Below, piece after piece: positions 18,269-27,433 of a DNA stretch of 49,606 bases. The notes under the pieces were generated by a model. It saw only the letters and a program-made list of their open reading frames with translations, had not been told where the DNA came from and searched no databases. Origin of the DNA: Streptomyces sp. SolWspMP-5a-2 (GTDB lineage: Bacteria; Actinomycetota; Actinomycetes; Streptomycetales; Streptomycetaceae). The stretch spans positions 1 to 49,606 of the forward strand of contig NZ_FMCI01000139.1 of NCBI RefSeq assembly GCF_900091845.1. The letters are read 5' to 3'. The position numbers and the translations under genes were made by a program. Positions within the stretch are counted from its first letter, which is position 1, and each line of letters begins with the position of its first letter.

Positions 18269-18303
18269 GCCGGTTCTCCCTTGGGAACAGGGGTTGAACC
18301 GGC
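18269..18303 (+). terminator. Hairpin after the ABC-F gene
   Basis: GCCGGTTC (18269-18276) pairs with GAACCGGC (18296-18303), 8 bp, 36 bases after the stop codon. The loop is 19 bases and there is no U-run. Confidence 0.5.
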
Positions 18304-18420
18304 CCGGTCCGTTGTCGGGAGTGGGTGATAGAAAGGGCCGTCTGAGACCTTTCTGAGCCTGCCCGAGCCCCTGGACGGCCCGGCGCGTGGCCAAAAATCA
18401 GTGGAACGGGGGAGGCGCTG

Positions 18421-20319
18421 ATGACTCAGCCGCCACAGGGAGACTTCGGAGCACCGCAGGACAAGCCGGAGCGGCCGCCGCAGTCACCGGACGCGTCGCA
18501 GTCGCCGTCACCGGACGCGCCGCCGCCGCCGCCGAGCGGTGGCGGGTTCGGCCCGCCGCCCCCGGCCGGGCCCCCGCAGACCCCGCCGCCTCCGGCCGGA
18601 CCGCCGCAGACCCCGCCGCCTCCGCAGGGCCCGCCCGCCCCGCAGCCCGGCTACGGCTTCCCGCAGACCCCGCCGCAGCCCGGCTACGGCTACCCGCAGA
18701 CGCCCCCGCCGCCCGGCCCCTACGCCCAGCCCGGCCCGTACGGGCAGCCAGGACCCTACGGGCAGCAGCCGGGCCCGTACGGCGCGCCGCAGCAGCCCGG
18801 CCCCTACGGTCAGCCGGGCCCCGGCCACCCGCAGCCGCCCACCTACCCGGGCGCGCCCGGCGCCCCGGGCGGCGGCTCCCGCAACCCCTTCAAGGGCAGG
18901 CCCGCGCTCGCCATAGGCGCCGCGGTGGCCGCGCTCGTGGTCATCGGCGCCGGTGCCTTCGCGATCGTCGGAGGCGGCAAGGACGACGGCCCGAAGCCGG
19001 TCGCGGGCCGCAGCGACGACCCGAAGGCGTCCGCGTCCGCGTCGGCGTCGGCGTCGGTCGACACCGGGGACGGCACGGGCGGCGGACGCTCCGACACCGA
19101 CGACCTCAACTCCGGCCGCCAGGCGGGCGAGGCGAAGGTCCTCTGGTACAAGGACGCCCCGGCGGCGCCCGGTTCGGGCGCCGACGCACCCGGCATGTGG
19201 ATCACCGGCAAGGCGGCGGTGAAGGCGGCCTACAACCAGGTCGTCGCCTACGGCACCGCCGACGGCGAGCCGGTCTGGCCCGCGATCACGCTTCCGCAGA
19301 AGATCTGCGCGGTCACCCCGGACGCCTCCTCGGACGGCAAGGTCGTCGTCGCCTACGAGAGCGGCACCAGCGATCGCGCCAAGTGCAACCAGCTCCAGCA
19401 GATCGACCTCGGCACCGGCAAGAAGGGCTGGAAGGCGCAGCTCCCCGAGGGCGCCCTGTTCGACAGCACCATCTCCGTCGGCCTCTCCCTCACCGGCACC
19501 ACCCTCATGGTGGGGCGTTCGCAGTCCGGGGTCGCCTACGACGTCGACAGCGGCACCAAGCTGTTCGACAAGACCAAGTACGGCGAGGCCTGCTTCCCGA
19601 CCGCGTTCGCGGGCGGCGACAAGCTGCTGTCGGTCTCCTCCTGCGGCGCCGGCGGGTCGAACGCGCACGACGAGCTCCAGGAGCTCGACCCGGCCTCCGG
19701 CAAGGCCCGCTGGACCCACAAGATCGACAAGGGGTGGACGGTCGCCCGCGTCTACTCGGCCGACCCGCTGGTCGTCTACAGCACCAACCAGGACAAGAAG
19801 GCGTGGAACATCTCCACCTTCGACTCCAGCGGCTCGATCCGCTCGCAGGTCGCCGTGCAGGACAGGTTCGCCCCCCAGTGCGGCTGGGCGATTCTCAGCC
19901 GCAACCTCCAGGGCTGCAAGGGCGTGGCCGTCGACGCGGACACCCTCTACCTGCCCACCGACGCGACCACCGGGCCGAACGAGATCGTGGCGATCAGCCT
20001 GGCCAGCGGCAAGGAGAAGTGGCGGGTCAAGTCCCCGGCGGACGACTCGATGCTCCCGGTCAGGGCCGAGGGCGGCAAGCTCGTCGCCTATGTCGAGCCG
20101 TCCTACGACGCGGGCGGCCAGGTCGTGTCGATCGCGACCGGCTCCGGCGCCCACAAGCCGGTGAAGCTGCTCCAGAACCCCGCGTCGGCGGCCCGGGTCG
20201 AGAACGGCTTCTTCTCCAAGGACTTCGACTGGGTCGACGGCCGCTTCTACCTCTCCACCACCCGCCTGACCGGCGGCAGCGCCGCGAAGGAGAAGCTGAT
20301 GCTGGCCTACGGCAAGTGA
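18421..20319 (+). CDS. Membrane-anchored PQQ-like beta-propeller protein (first of tandem pair)
   Basis: The first 155 residues are a cytoplasmic, disordered tail of Pro/Gly/Tyr/Gln repeats (PGYGYPQTPPPPGP, GQPGPYGQ). One TM helix follows (about 160-184, ALAIGAAVAALVVIGAGAF), then a Gly/Asp/Ser linker. The extracytoplasmic C-terminal 430 residues read as a PQQ-like beta-propeller: repeats of the type V.AYG..DGEPVWP, LGTGKKGWKAQL, YDVDSGTKLFDK, LDPASGKARW, ISLASGKEKW. Cysteines in the blades may pair. No quinoprotein active-site residues are evident, so it is probably a binding or scaffold protein. ATG follows GGGGGAGG. A paralogue lies 73 bases downstream. Confidence 0.82.
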   Translation: MTQPPQGDFGAPQDKPERPPQSPDASQSPSPDAPPPPPSGGGFGPPPPAGPPQTPPPPAGPPQTPPPPQGPPAPQPGYGFPQTPPQPGYGYPQTPPPPGPYAQPGPYGQPGPYGQQPGPYGAPQQPGPYGQPGPGHPQPPTYPGAPGAPGGGSRNPFKGRPALAIGAAVAALVVIGAGAFAIVGGGKDDGPKPVAGRSDDPKASASASASASVDTGDGTGGGRSDTDDLNSGRQAGEAKVLWYKDAPAAPGSGADAPGMWITGKAAVKAAYNQVVAYGTADGEPVWPAITLPQKICAVTPDASSDGKVVVAYESGTSDRAKCNQLQQIDLGTGKKGWKAQLPEGALFDSTISVGLSLTGTTLMVGRSQSGVAYDVDSGTKLFDKTKYGEACFPTAFAGGDKLLSVSSCGAGGSNAHDELQELDPASGKARWTHKIDKGWTVARVYSADPLVVYSTNQDKKAWNISTFDSSGSIRSQVAVQDRFAPQCGWAILSRNLQGCKGVAVDADTLYLPTDATTGPNEIVAISLASGKEKWRVKSPADDSMLPVRAEGGKLVAYVEPSYDAGGQVVSIATGSGAHKPVKLLQNPASAARVENGFFSKDFDWVDGRFYLSTTRLTGGSAAKEKLMLAYGK

Positions 20320-20392
20320 CCAGGACCGCGCCTCTCCACCCCGCCCCGCCGTTCCAGCCGTCCCCGCAGAGTTCTCCCGGAGTGTCCTCCCC

Positions 20393-22228
20393 ATGAGCCA
20401 GCCGCCCCCGCCGCCGCCCAACGAGCCCCCGAAGTCGGGCGGGTTCGGCCCCCCGCAGCCGCCGCAGCAGCCCCAGAACCAGCCCCCGCAGCCGGGCGCG
20501 CAGCCCCAGCCGCCCCAGCCGCCTGCCCAGCAGCCCGGCTACGGCTACCCGCAGACGCCGCCGCCCCCGCAGCAGCCCGGCTACGGCTATCCGACGGCCC
20601 CGCAGCCGCCCCAGCCGCAGCCCGGCTACGGCTACCCGGGCGGCCAGCCGAACCCGTACGCCCAGCCGACCGCCTACGGGCAGCCCGCCCCGTACGGGCA
20701 GCAGCCCCCCGGCTACGGCGGGCAGCCCGGGTACGGCTACCCGCCCACCGCGCCCCAGCCCGCCGTGGACGGCGGCCGGCGCAAGGGCGGCGCGCAGGCC
20801 GCGATCATCGTGTCGGCGGTCGTCGCGATCGCCCTGATCATCGGCGGCGGGATCTGGTACTCGTCCTCCTCCGGCGGCGACGGCAGGAAGGACGACACCG
20901 CGCACTCCGGCGGGGGCGGCGGCGCGGACGGCAAGGACGGCAAGGACGCCACCGGGGGCACCTCGGGCGGCACCGAGAAGGTCCCCGCGAACACCGCGTC
21001 GAAGGTCCTCTTCGAGGTGCCCGCGCCCAAGGTCGAGGGCACCACCAGCATCACGGTGTACGGCTCCTGGCTCACCTCGAAGGCGTACGTGAAGACCGGC
21101 GTCGCCTCGGTCACCGGCTACGACCCCGACAAGGGCACCGAGCTGTGGTCGGTCAAGCTGCCGGGGCCGGTGTGCACCGCCAGCAGGCAGAGCACCGACG
21201 ACCACCTCACCGCGATCGTCTACGAGCCCGCGATGCCGACGAAGGCGAAGCCCTCGCACGGGTGCAGCCAGATCGCCGCGCTCGACCTCGACGCCGGGAA
21301 GAAGCTGTGGACGAGGACGGTGAAGAACGGCGACGAGCCGGTCCGCCTCGACAACGTCACCGTCAGCGGGCGCACCGTCGCCGTCGGCGGCACCAGCGGC
21401 GGCGCCGCCTTCGACATCTCCACGGCGAAGCCGCTCTGGTCCCCGAAGCCGACCGACACCTGCTACGACGCCGGGTACGGCGGCGGCCCCAAGCTCGTCG
21501 CCGTGCGCAAGTGCGGCTCCTACGACGAGCGCCAGCTGCACATCCAGACCATCGACCCGAAGACCGGGAAGGTGATCTCCGAGTACAAGATGTCGCCCGG
21601 CATCGACTACGCGGCGGTCGTCTCCACCGACCCGCTGGTGGTCGCCGCCGACGTCGGCGACAGCGCCGGTGACGGCAGCGGCATCTCGGACTTCTTCTCC
21701 ATCGACAACAAGACCGGCAAGCTGCGCACCCGCATCTCCGCGCCCGGCAAGGAGTACGCGGCCCGCTGCGACGACATCTCGAAGCTGGAGTACTGCAACG
21801 GCCTCGCGGTCGGCGCCGACCGGCTGTACATCCCGACCGAGGAGCACGAGGGCACCGGGCAGTACAGCAGGACCAACGAGGTCGTCGCCTTCGACCTCGG
21901 CACCGGCAGGCAGACCGGCCAGCGCGCCGACGCGGGCGACGGCTCCACCCTCACCCCGCTGCGGATGGACGGCCCGAACCTGATCGCCTACAAGCGCGGC
22001 CCGTACAACAAGGGCGGCCGGATCGTCAGCCTCGACGGCGGCTCGTTCAAGGAGACGACGCTGCTGGAGAACCCGGCGACGGGTCCCGGGCACGACGCCG
22101 AGACGGGCATGCTGCCCAACTACTCGGAGGTCATCTACCGGCAGGGGCGGCTGTACCTGTCCGGGGTCTTCGCGAGCACGTCCGCGCTGAAGAAGGACCT
22201 GGTGGTGGCGTTCGGCGCCACCGGCTGA
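20393..22228 (+). CDS. Membrane-anchored PQQ-like beta-propeller protein (second of tandem pair)
   Basis: Same architecture as the preceding gene over 611 residues: a Pro/Gln/Gly/Tyr-rich cytoplasmic tail (about 1-128) with PGYGYP repeats, a TM helix at about 135-157 (AAIIVSAVVAIALIIGGGIWY), a Gly/Lys/Asp linker, and an exported propeller (ALDLDAGKKLWTRTVK, FDISTAKPLWSPK, IDPKTGKVISEY, FDLGTGRQTGQ). It is 73 bases from its paralogue with GGAG before the ATG, and a strong terminator follows, so the pair forms an operon. It likely arose by tandem duplication with divergence; only the domain plan and repeats are shared. Function unknown. Confidence 0.82.
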   Translation: MSQPPPPPPNEPPKSGGFGPPQPPQQPQNQPPQPGAQPQPPQPPAQQPGYGYPQTPPPPQQPGYGYPTAPQPPQPQPGYGYPGGQPNPYAQPTAYGQPAPYGQQPPGYGGQPGYGYPPTAPQPAVDGGRRKGGAQAAIIVSAVVAIALIIGGGIWYSSSSGGDGRKDDTAHSGGGGGADGKDGKDATGGTSGGTEKVPANTASKVLFEVPAPKVEGTTSITVYGSWLTSKAYVKTGVASVTGYDPDKGTELWSVKLPGPVCTASRQSTDDHLTAIVYEPAMPTKAKPSHGCSQIAALDLDAGKKLWTRTVKNGDEPVRLDNVTVSGRTVAVGGTSGGAAFDISTAKPLWSPKPTDTCYDAGYGGGPKLVAVRKCGSYDERQLHIQTIDPKTGKVISEYKMSPGIDYAAVVSTDPLVVAADVGDSAGDGSGISDFFSIDNKTGKLRTRISAPGKEYAARCDDISKLEYCNGLAVGADRLYIPTEEHEGTGQYSRTNEVVAFDLGTGRQTGQRADAGDGSTLTPLRMDGPNLIAYKRGPYNKGGRIVSLDGGSFKETTLLENPATGPGHDAETGMLPNYSEVIYRQGRLYLSGVFASTSALKKDLVVAFGATG

Positions 22229-22243
22229 CCCGGGCTCCGGCCG

Positions 22244-22275
22244 ACGGCCCCGTCCCTGTTCAGGGGCGGGGCCGT
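22244..22275 (+). terminator. Intrinsic terminator of the beta-propeller operon
   Basis: A 15-bp stem (22244-22258 with 22261-22275, one G-T pair) with a tight loop lies 16 bases after the stop, followed by TCGCG rather than a U-run. Confidence 0.75.
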
Positions 22276-22446
22276 TCGCGTACCGCGCATCGCCCTCGAA
22301 TGCGGGGAAAACCAGAATTTCCGCCGATCCAGGGCGCATCTCATCGGTAGGGGAAGCGCGACGTCGAACAAGCGTGTAGCTTCCGGGGGCATGAAGGGCG
22401 GGGGGAGCCGGGAGGGGGCTGCCGTCCGGGACTGGGGGGTTGCCCG

Positions 22447-23145
22447 ATGGGAGTGCGGCTGATGGTGGTCGACGACCACCGACTGCTCGCCGAGGCGCTG
22501 GCCTCGGCGCTCAAACTGCGGGGCCACCGGGTGCTGGCCGCCGCCGCGCCCGCCGCGGGAGCGGCGGAACTGGTGATCACCAGAGCGCCCGAGGTCTGTC
22601 TGCTGGGGACGGCGACACCGGCGGAGCCGGGCCGGTTCGACCCGGTGGTGCGGATCAAGAAGGAGCGCCCGCAGGTGGCCGTGCTGGTGCTCGGGCCGGT
22701 GCCGAACCCGCGGGGCATCGCCGCCGCGTTCGCCGCGGGGGCCTGCGGGTACGTCCGGCACGACGAGCGGATCGAGGGCGTCGAGCGGGCCATCATGAAG
22801 GCGCGGGCGGGGGAGGCCGCCGTCGCCCCGCAGCTCCTGCAGGGCGCCTTCGGCGAGTTGCTCAACCCGGCTGCGCAGCCCGACGACGAGGGGCAGCGGC
22901 TGCTGCACCTGCTGACCCCGCGCGAGGTCGAGGTGCTGGTGCGGGTCGCCGACGGCGAGGACACCCGGCTGATCGCGGCCGGGATGGGCATCGCGCCGTC
23001 CACCGCCCGCACCCATGTGCAGCGGGTCCTGATGAAGCTGGGGGTGGGCTCGCGGCTGGAGGCGGCGGCGCTGGCCGCGCGCACCGGTCTGCTGGACCGC
23101 GCGGCCCCGCTCCACCGCGGCGGAGCGGGACCGCGGACGCCGTAG
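22447..23145 (+). CDS. LuxR-type response regulator with degenerate receiver
   Basis: NarL/FixJ-type regulator of 232 residues. The receiver begins VRLMVVDDHRLLAE, keeping the acidic pair. The phospho-acceptor position is Gly54 (EVCLLGTAT instead of DVVLLDLRM), and the usual C-terminal Lys region reads GYVRHDERIEG. The domain therefore should not be phosphorylated in the normal way. The C-terminal HTH is intact: LTPREVEVLVRVADGEDTRLIAAGMGIAPSTARTHVQRVLMKLGV. It probably binds DNA constitutively or responds to a ligand. ATG at 22447 follows a GGGGGG run. No kinase gene is next to it. A canonical relative lies at 31329-32096. Confidence 0.88.
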   Translation: MGVRLMVVDDHRLLAEALASALKLRGHRVLAAAAPAAGAAELVITRAPEVCLLGTATPAEPGRFDPVVRIKKERPQVAVLVLGPVPNPRGIAAAFAAGACGYVRHDERIEGVERAIMKARAGEAAVAPQLLQGAFGELLNPAAQPDDEGQRLLHLLTPREVEVLVRVADGEDTRLIAAGMGIAPSTARTHVQRVLMKLGVGSRLEAAALAARTGLLDRAAPLHRGGAGPRTP

Positions 23146-23157
23146 GGCGGGGCCGGG

Positions 23158-23496
23158 TCAGGCCGGGGTGTCGTCGTCCGGCGCGGCCGCCGGGACCGGC
23201 GGCGGGGTCGGGCGCAGCGTCAGCCAGGCCAGGAAGAACAGGCCGAGCAGCAGCATCGCGATGCCGGTCCACAGGTTGATGTTGACGCCCTGGGCCTTGT
23301 CGATGGCGGCCTGGTCGTCGGTGATGCCGACGATCGTGACGATGACGCCGTAGACCACGAAGAGGCCGCCGATGATGCGCCGGAGGTCGAAGATGCGGGC
23401 CGCGGTGGCCGACTCGCCCTCCAGTTCGGTGACCGCGCGGTGGACGTCGTGTTCGGAGGAGCCGCCGTTGTCGCGGCTCTCGGGGTGTTCGGACAT
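23158..23496 (-). CDS. Small two-TM membrane protein downstream of the sodium:solute symporter
   Basis: This 112-residue protein has an acidic N-terminal tail (MSEHPESRDNGGSSEHDVHRAVTELEGES) and two TM helices, IIGGLFVVYGVIVTIVGI and LWTGIAMLLLGLFFLAWLTL. A Pro/Ala tail follows (PTPPPVPAAAPDDDTPA). It starts 35 bases after the symporter stop on the same strand, so they are probably co-transcribed. It may be an accessory subunit of the transporter; this is inferred from position only. The convergent response-regulator gene ends 13 bases away. Confidence 0.8.
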   Translation of the reverse strand: MSEHPESRDNGGSSEHDVHRAVTELEGESATAARIFDLRRIIGGLFVVYGVIVTIVGITDDQAAIDKAQGVNINLWTGIAMLLLGLFFLAWLTLRPTPPPVPAAAPDDDTPA

Positions 23497-23531
23497 GGTT
23501 TCCTCTCAGGCTCCCCGGTGGCAGGGCCGGC

Positions 23532-25220
23532 TCAGAACGAGAACGGGATGTAGCAGACGGCGGCCAGGATCACGGCGCCCCAGCCCAGCAGCGCGGGCTT
23601 GCGGTACCAGGCGTCGTCGCCCTCGGCGGGCGCCTCGGAGAGCCCGGGGGAGCGGGTGCCGTAGACCAGGCCCTGCAGTTCGGCGGCCGGCTTGGGCTTG
23701 GTGAACAGGGAGACGACGACCATGACGACCGCGCCCGCCACGAAGCCCGCGATCGCGGAGACGAAGTTGGCGCCCTGGTCGGAGGGGATGGAGATGACGC
23801 CCTGCTTGTAGAAGACGAAGTAGTTGACCATCGCGGTGACGGTGCCCGCGAGCAGGCCCCAGAAGCCGGACTTGGCGGACGCCCGCTTCCAGAACATGCC
23901 GACGATGAAGACCACGAACATCGGCACGTTGAAGAAGGAGAACAGCGTCTGGAGGTAGCTCATGATGTTCGAGAACGAGGACGCGAGGAACGCGGTGCCG
24001 ACCGAGGCCAGCACGCCGATCGCGGTGATCAGCCGTCCGAAGCGCACGTAGTAGGCGTCCTCGCGGTCCTTGACGACGTACTTGGCCCAGATGTCGTTGG
24101 TGAACACGGTGTTGAAGGACGACACGTTGGCCGCCATGCCCGCCATGAACGCGGCGAGCAGACCGGTCACCGCGATGCCCAGGACGCCGTTGGGCAGCAA
24201 CTCCTGCATCAGGTACGGGATCGCGTCGTTGTACTGGAGGCCGGAGCCCTTGGTGCCGATGCCGGGCACCAGCGCGGCGGCGACCAGGCCCGGGATCATC
24301 ACCAGGAAGACGATGAAGATCTTCGGGAACGCGGCGATCAGCGGGGTGCGCTGGGCGGCGCTCAGGTTCTTCGCGGAGAGGGCGCGCTGCACCTCGGCGA
24401 AGTTGGTCGTCCAGTAGCCGAAGGACAGCACGAAGCCGAGACCGAGCACGATGGTCAGCCAGTTGGCGCCGAGCGGGTTGGTGCTGCCGATGCCGGTGCC
24501 GCCCCACGCGGTGACGAAGTCGTTGCCGTGGTCGGCGGTGAGCTTGTCGGTGAGGCCGTCCCAGCCGCCGACCTTCTTCAGGCCGAGGATGGTGAGCGGG
24601 ATGAGGGCGGCCAGGATCACGAAGAACTGGAGGACCTCGTTGTAGATCGCGGAGGAGAGGCCGCCCAGGGTGATGTACGCCAGCACGAAGAATCCGGCGA
24701 CGACGATCGCCACCCACTCCGGCCAGCCGAGCAGCGCCTCCACGACGATCGCGAGGGCGTAGAGGTTCACCCCGGCGATCAGGATGGCGGCGAAGGCGAA
24801 CAGGATCGAACTGAGCTGGTGCGCGGCCTTGTCGAAGCGCAGCAGCAGCATCTCGGGGACCGAGCGCACCTTGCTGCCGTAGTAGAACGGCATCATCACC
24901 AGACCGAGGAAGACCATCGCCGGGATGGCGCCGATCCAGTACCAGTGGACGGTGTAGGCGCCGTACTGGGCGCTGTTGGCGGCCATGCCGAGGATCTCGG
25001 TGGCGGCCAGGTTGGCCGAGACGAACGCCAGGCCGGTGATCCAGGCGGGCAGGGAGCGCCCGGAGAGGAAGAAGTCGAGGCTGGTCTTGACCGAGCGGCG
25101 GGCCGCGAAGCCGATTCCCAGGACGACCACGAAGTAGATGCCGAGGATCGTGTAGTCGAGCCAGTTCGTGGGGAGTCGTAGCTCGGCCGCCAGGTAGGCG
25201 GGGTGTGTGGGGGTTTGCAT
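23532..25220 (-). CDS. Sodium:solute symporter (SSS family), probable galactose/sugar uptake
   Basis: Na+-coupled sugar transporter of the SGLT/SSS family. The 562-residue protein has about 13-14 TM helices, starting with DYTILGIYFVVVLGIGFAARR. It carries family landmarks such as SLDFFLSGRSLPAWITGLAFVSANLAATEILGMAANSAQYG and the sugar/Na-site helix GYWTTNFAEVQRALSAKNLSAAQ. It is divergent from galTEK and shares its regulatory region, which points to galactose as substrate. ATG at 25220 lacks a strong Shine-Dalgarno (GCGAGA nearby). Promoter candidates ATTGAA/AACCTA overlap an operator-like palindrome. Confidence 0.9.
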   Translation of the reverse strand: MQTPTHPAYLAAELRLPTNWLDYTILGIYFVVVLGIGFAARRSVKTSLDFFLSGRSLPAWITGLAFVSANLAATEILGMAANSAQYGAYTVHWYWIGAIPAMVFLGLVMMPFYYGSKVRSVPEMLLLRFDKAAHQLSSILFAFAAILIAGVNLYALAIVVEALLGWPEWVAIVVAGFFVLAYITLGGLSSAIYNEVLQFFVILAALIPLTILGLKKVGGWDGLTDKLTADHGNDFVTAWGGTGIGSTNPLGANWLTIVLGLGFVLSFGYWTTNFAEVQRALSAKNLSAAQRTPLIAAFPKIFIVFLVMIPGLVAAALVPGIGTKGSGLQYNDAIPYLMQELLPNGVLGIAVTGLLAAFMAGMAANVSSFNTVFTNDIWAKYVVKDREDAYYVRFGRLITAIGVLASVGTAFLASSFSNIMSYLQTLFSFFNVPMFVVFIVGMFWKRASAKSGFWGLLAGTVTAMVNYFVFYKQGVISIPSDQGANFVSAIAGFVAGAVVMVVVSLFTKPKPAAELQGLVYGTRSPGLSEAPAEGDDAWYRKPALLGWGAVILAAVCYIPFSF

Positions 25221-25258
25221 GAAGATCTCGCTTCGTCGCGTGAACTGATCCAGTGCGG

Positions 25259-25290
25259 AACCTACGCCTCGGTGTTCAGTTATTGAACAC
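25259..25290 (-). promoter_or_regulatory. Symporter promoter with overlapping operator palindrome
   Basis: On the minus strand TTCAAT (25282-25287) and TAGGTT (25259-25264) are separated by 17 bases. The -35 lies inside the perfect inverted repeat GTGTTCA-N5-TGAACAC (25272-25290). A repressor bound there would block the promoter. Confidence 0.5.
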
Positions 25291-25321
25291 TTCTGTTGGT
25301 GCTCTTTGTTTGATTGTGATG

Positions 25322-25371
25322 TTGACGGTCCTGGTGCGTTGTGTTTCGATGTGTTCGGTTCTGTTTAAACA
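25322..25371 (+). promoter_or_regulatory. Probable gal operon promoter (galP1-like) with TGTT-rich operator region
   Basis: TTGACG (25322-25327) is a good -35, with a weak TTCGAT (25345-25350) 17 bases on. The region is T-rich and carries many TGTT/GTGTT hexamers and the palindrome TGTTTAAACA (25362-25371). Streptomyces galP1 is known to have a complex, repeated operator. The exact sites here are inferred. Confidence 0.45.
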
Positions 25372-25400
25372 CTGTTCGAGTGACTCGCATAAGGAGTCCA

Positions 25401-26465
25401 GTGAAGAAGACCTCGACCCGGCTGGCCGACGGTCGTGAGCTGATCTACTACGACCTGCGCGACGACACCGTCCGGGACGCGGTGGACCGGCGCCCGCTGG
25501 AGCGGACCGTCACCACGTCCGAGATCCGCCGGGACCCGCTGCTCGGCGACGCGGTCGCCATCGCCTCGCACCGCCAGGGCCGCATCTACCACCCCCCGGC
25601 CGACGAGTGCCCGCTCTGCCCCTCGCAGGGGGAGCGGCTGAGCGAGATCCCGGACTCCTCCTACGACGTCGTCGTCTTCGAGAACCGTTTCCCCTCCCTC
25701 GCCGGGGACTCCGGGCGCTGCGAGGTCGTCTGCTTCACCTCCGACCACCGCTCGTCCTTCGCCGACCTCACGGAGGAGCAGGCCGCGCTCGTCCTCGACG
25801 CGTGGACGGACCGCACGTCCGAGCTGTCGCATCTCTCCTCCGTCGAGCAGGTGTTCTGCTTCGAGAACCGTGGCGCCGAGATCGGCGTGACCCTGGGTCA
25901 CCCCCACGGCCAGATCTACGCCTACCCCTTCATCACCCCTCGCACCACGCTGATGCTGGGCCGGCTCGCGTCCCACCGCGCGGAGACCGGCGAGAACCTC
26001 TTCGACACCGTCCTGGAGCGCGAACGCGCCGGTGAGCGGGTCGTCCTGGAGGGTGAACACTGGGTGGCCTTCGTGCCCTACGCGGCGCACTGGCCCTACG
26101 AGGTCCACCTCTACCCCAAGCGCCGGGTGCCCGACCTGCTCGCCCTCGACGAGGCCGCCCGCACAGAGTTCCCCCAGGTCTATCTGGAACTCTTGAGGCG
26201 CTTCGACCGGATCTTCGGACCCGGTGAGCCCCCGACGCCGTACATCGCCGCCTGGCACCAGGCGCCGTTCGGCCGAACGGGGGCGTTCGACGAGGGCACG
26301 GGCGTCAACCGCGACGACTTCGCGCTCCACCTCGAGCTTTTCACCGTCCGCCGTACGTCCGGCAAGCTGAAGTTCCTCGCGGGTTCCGAGTCCGGCATGA
26401 ACGTGTTCATCAACGACGTGCCGCCGGAGCGCGCGGCCGAGCGACTGCGAGAGGTAGCGAGTTGA
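25401..26465 (+). CDS. galT: Galactose-1-phosphate uridylyltransferase GalT
   Basis: Leloir-pathway enzyme that exchanges UMP between UDP-glucose and galactose-1-phosphate. The active-site HPH motif is in [16 protein letters not shown] (His167, nucleophilic His169), with ENRGAEIG before it. The zinc-site cysteines lie in CPLCP (70 and 73). Length is 354 residues. GTG at 25401 follows AAGGAG at a short distance and gives [18 protein letters not shown], matching family starts. It is the first gene of galT-galE-galK, and its stop overlaps the galE start as ATGA. Confidence 0.95.
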   Translation: MKKTSTRLADGRELIYYDLRDDTVRDAVDRRPLERTVTTSEIRRDPLLGDAVAIASHRQGRIYHPPADECPLCPSQGERLSEIPDSSYDVVVFENRFPSLAGDSGRCEVVCFTSDHRSSFADLTEEQAALVLDAWTDRTSELSHLSSVEQVFCFENRGAEIGVTLGHPHGQIYAYPFITPRTTLMLGRLASHRAETGENLFDTVLERERAGERVVLEGEHWVAFVPYAAHWPYEVHLYPKRRVPDLLALDEAARTEFPQVYLELLRRFDRIFGPGEPPTPYIAAWHQAPFGRTGAFDEGTGVNRDDFALHLELFTVRRTSGKLKFLAGSESGMNVFINDVPPERAAERLREVAS

Positions 26466-27433
26466 TGAGCGGTAAGTACCTGGTCACCGGAGGCGCGGGG
26501 TACGTGGGCAGCGTGGTCGCCCAGCATCTGCTGGAGGCGGGCCACGAGGTCACGGTCCTCGACAACCTGTCGACCGGCTTCCGCGAGGGCGTCCCCGCGG
26601 GTGCCGCCTTCGTCGAGGGCGACATCCGCGACGCCGCCAAGTGGCTCGACCCGTCCTACGACGCGGTCCTGCACTTCGCCGCCTTCTCCCAGGTCGGCGA
26701 GTCGGTCGCGCGGCCCGAGAAGTACTGGGACAACAACGTCGGCGGCACCATGGCCCTCCTCGGCGCCATGCGCGACGCGGGCGTGCGCCGCCTGGTCTTC
26801 TCCTCCACGGCCGCCACCTACGGCGAGCCCGAGCAGGTCCCGATCGTGGAGAGCGCCCCGACCCGGCCCACCAACCCCTACGGCGCCTCCAAGCTCGCCG
26901 TCGACCACATGATCACCGGCGAGGCCGCCGCGCACGGCCTGGCCGCGGTCTCGCTGCGCTACTTCAACGTGGCCGGGGCCTACGGCAGGTGCGGCGAGCG
27001 CCACGACCCCGAGTCGCACCTGATCCCGCTGGTCCTCCAGGTCGCGCAGGGCAGGCGCGAGGCCATCTCCGTCTACGGCGACGACTACCCGACGCCGGAC
27101 GGCACCTGCGTGCGCGACTACATCCACGTCGCCGACCTGGCCGAGGCCCATCTGCTCGCCGTCCGGGCCGCCACCCCCGGCGAGCACCTGATCTGCAACC
27201 TCGGCAACGGCAACGGCTTCTCGGTCCGCGAGGTCGTCGAGACGGTGCGCCAGGTCACCGGCCACCCCGTCCCGGAGGTCGTCGCCCCCCGCCGCGGCGG
27301 CGACCCGGCCGTCCTGGTCGCCTCCGCCGACGCCGCCCGCCGGAGGCTGGGCTGGCAGCCGTCGCGCACGGACCTCGCCGGTATCGTCGCGGACGCCTGG
27401 GAGTTCGCGCAGCACATCTCGAAGGAGCACTAG
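26465..27433 (+). CDS. galE: UDP-glucose 4-epimerase GalE
   Basis: Interconverts UDP-galactose and UDP-glucose with bound NAD. The Rossmann motif GGAGYVG is at residues 9-15. The catalytic Ser-Thr segment is FSSTAATYG (113-120), and the Tyr139/Lys143 pair is in NPYGASK. Length is 322 residues. The ATG at 26465 overlaps the galT TGA by one base (TGATG), and its own stop overlaps the galK GTG, so translation of all three genes is coupled. Confidence 0.95.
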   Translation: MSGKYLVTGGAGYVGSVVAQHLLEAGHEVTVLDNLSTGFREGVPAGAAFVEGDIRDAAKWLDPSYDAVLHFAAFSQVGESVARPEKYWDNNVGGTMALLGAMRDAGVRRLVFSSTAATYGEPEQVPIVESAPTRPTNPYGASKLAVDHMITGEAAAHGLAAVSLRYFNVAGAYGRCGERHDPESHLIPLVLQVAQGRREAISVYGDDYPTPDGTCVRDYIHVADLAEAHLLAVRAATPGEHLICNLGNGNGFSVREVVETVRQVTGHPVPEVVAPRRGGDPAVLVASADAARRRLGWQPSRTDLAGIVADAWEFAQHISKEH

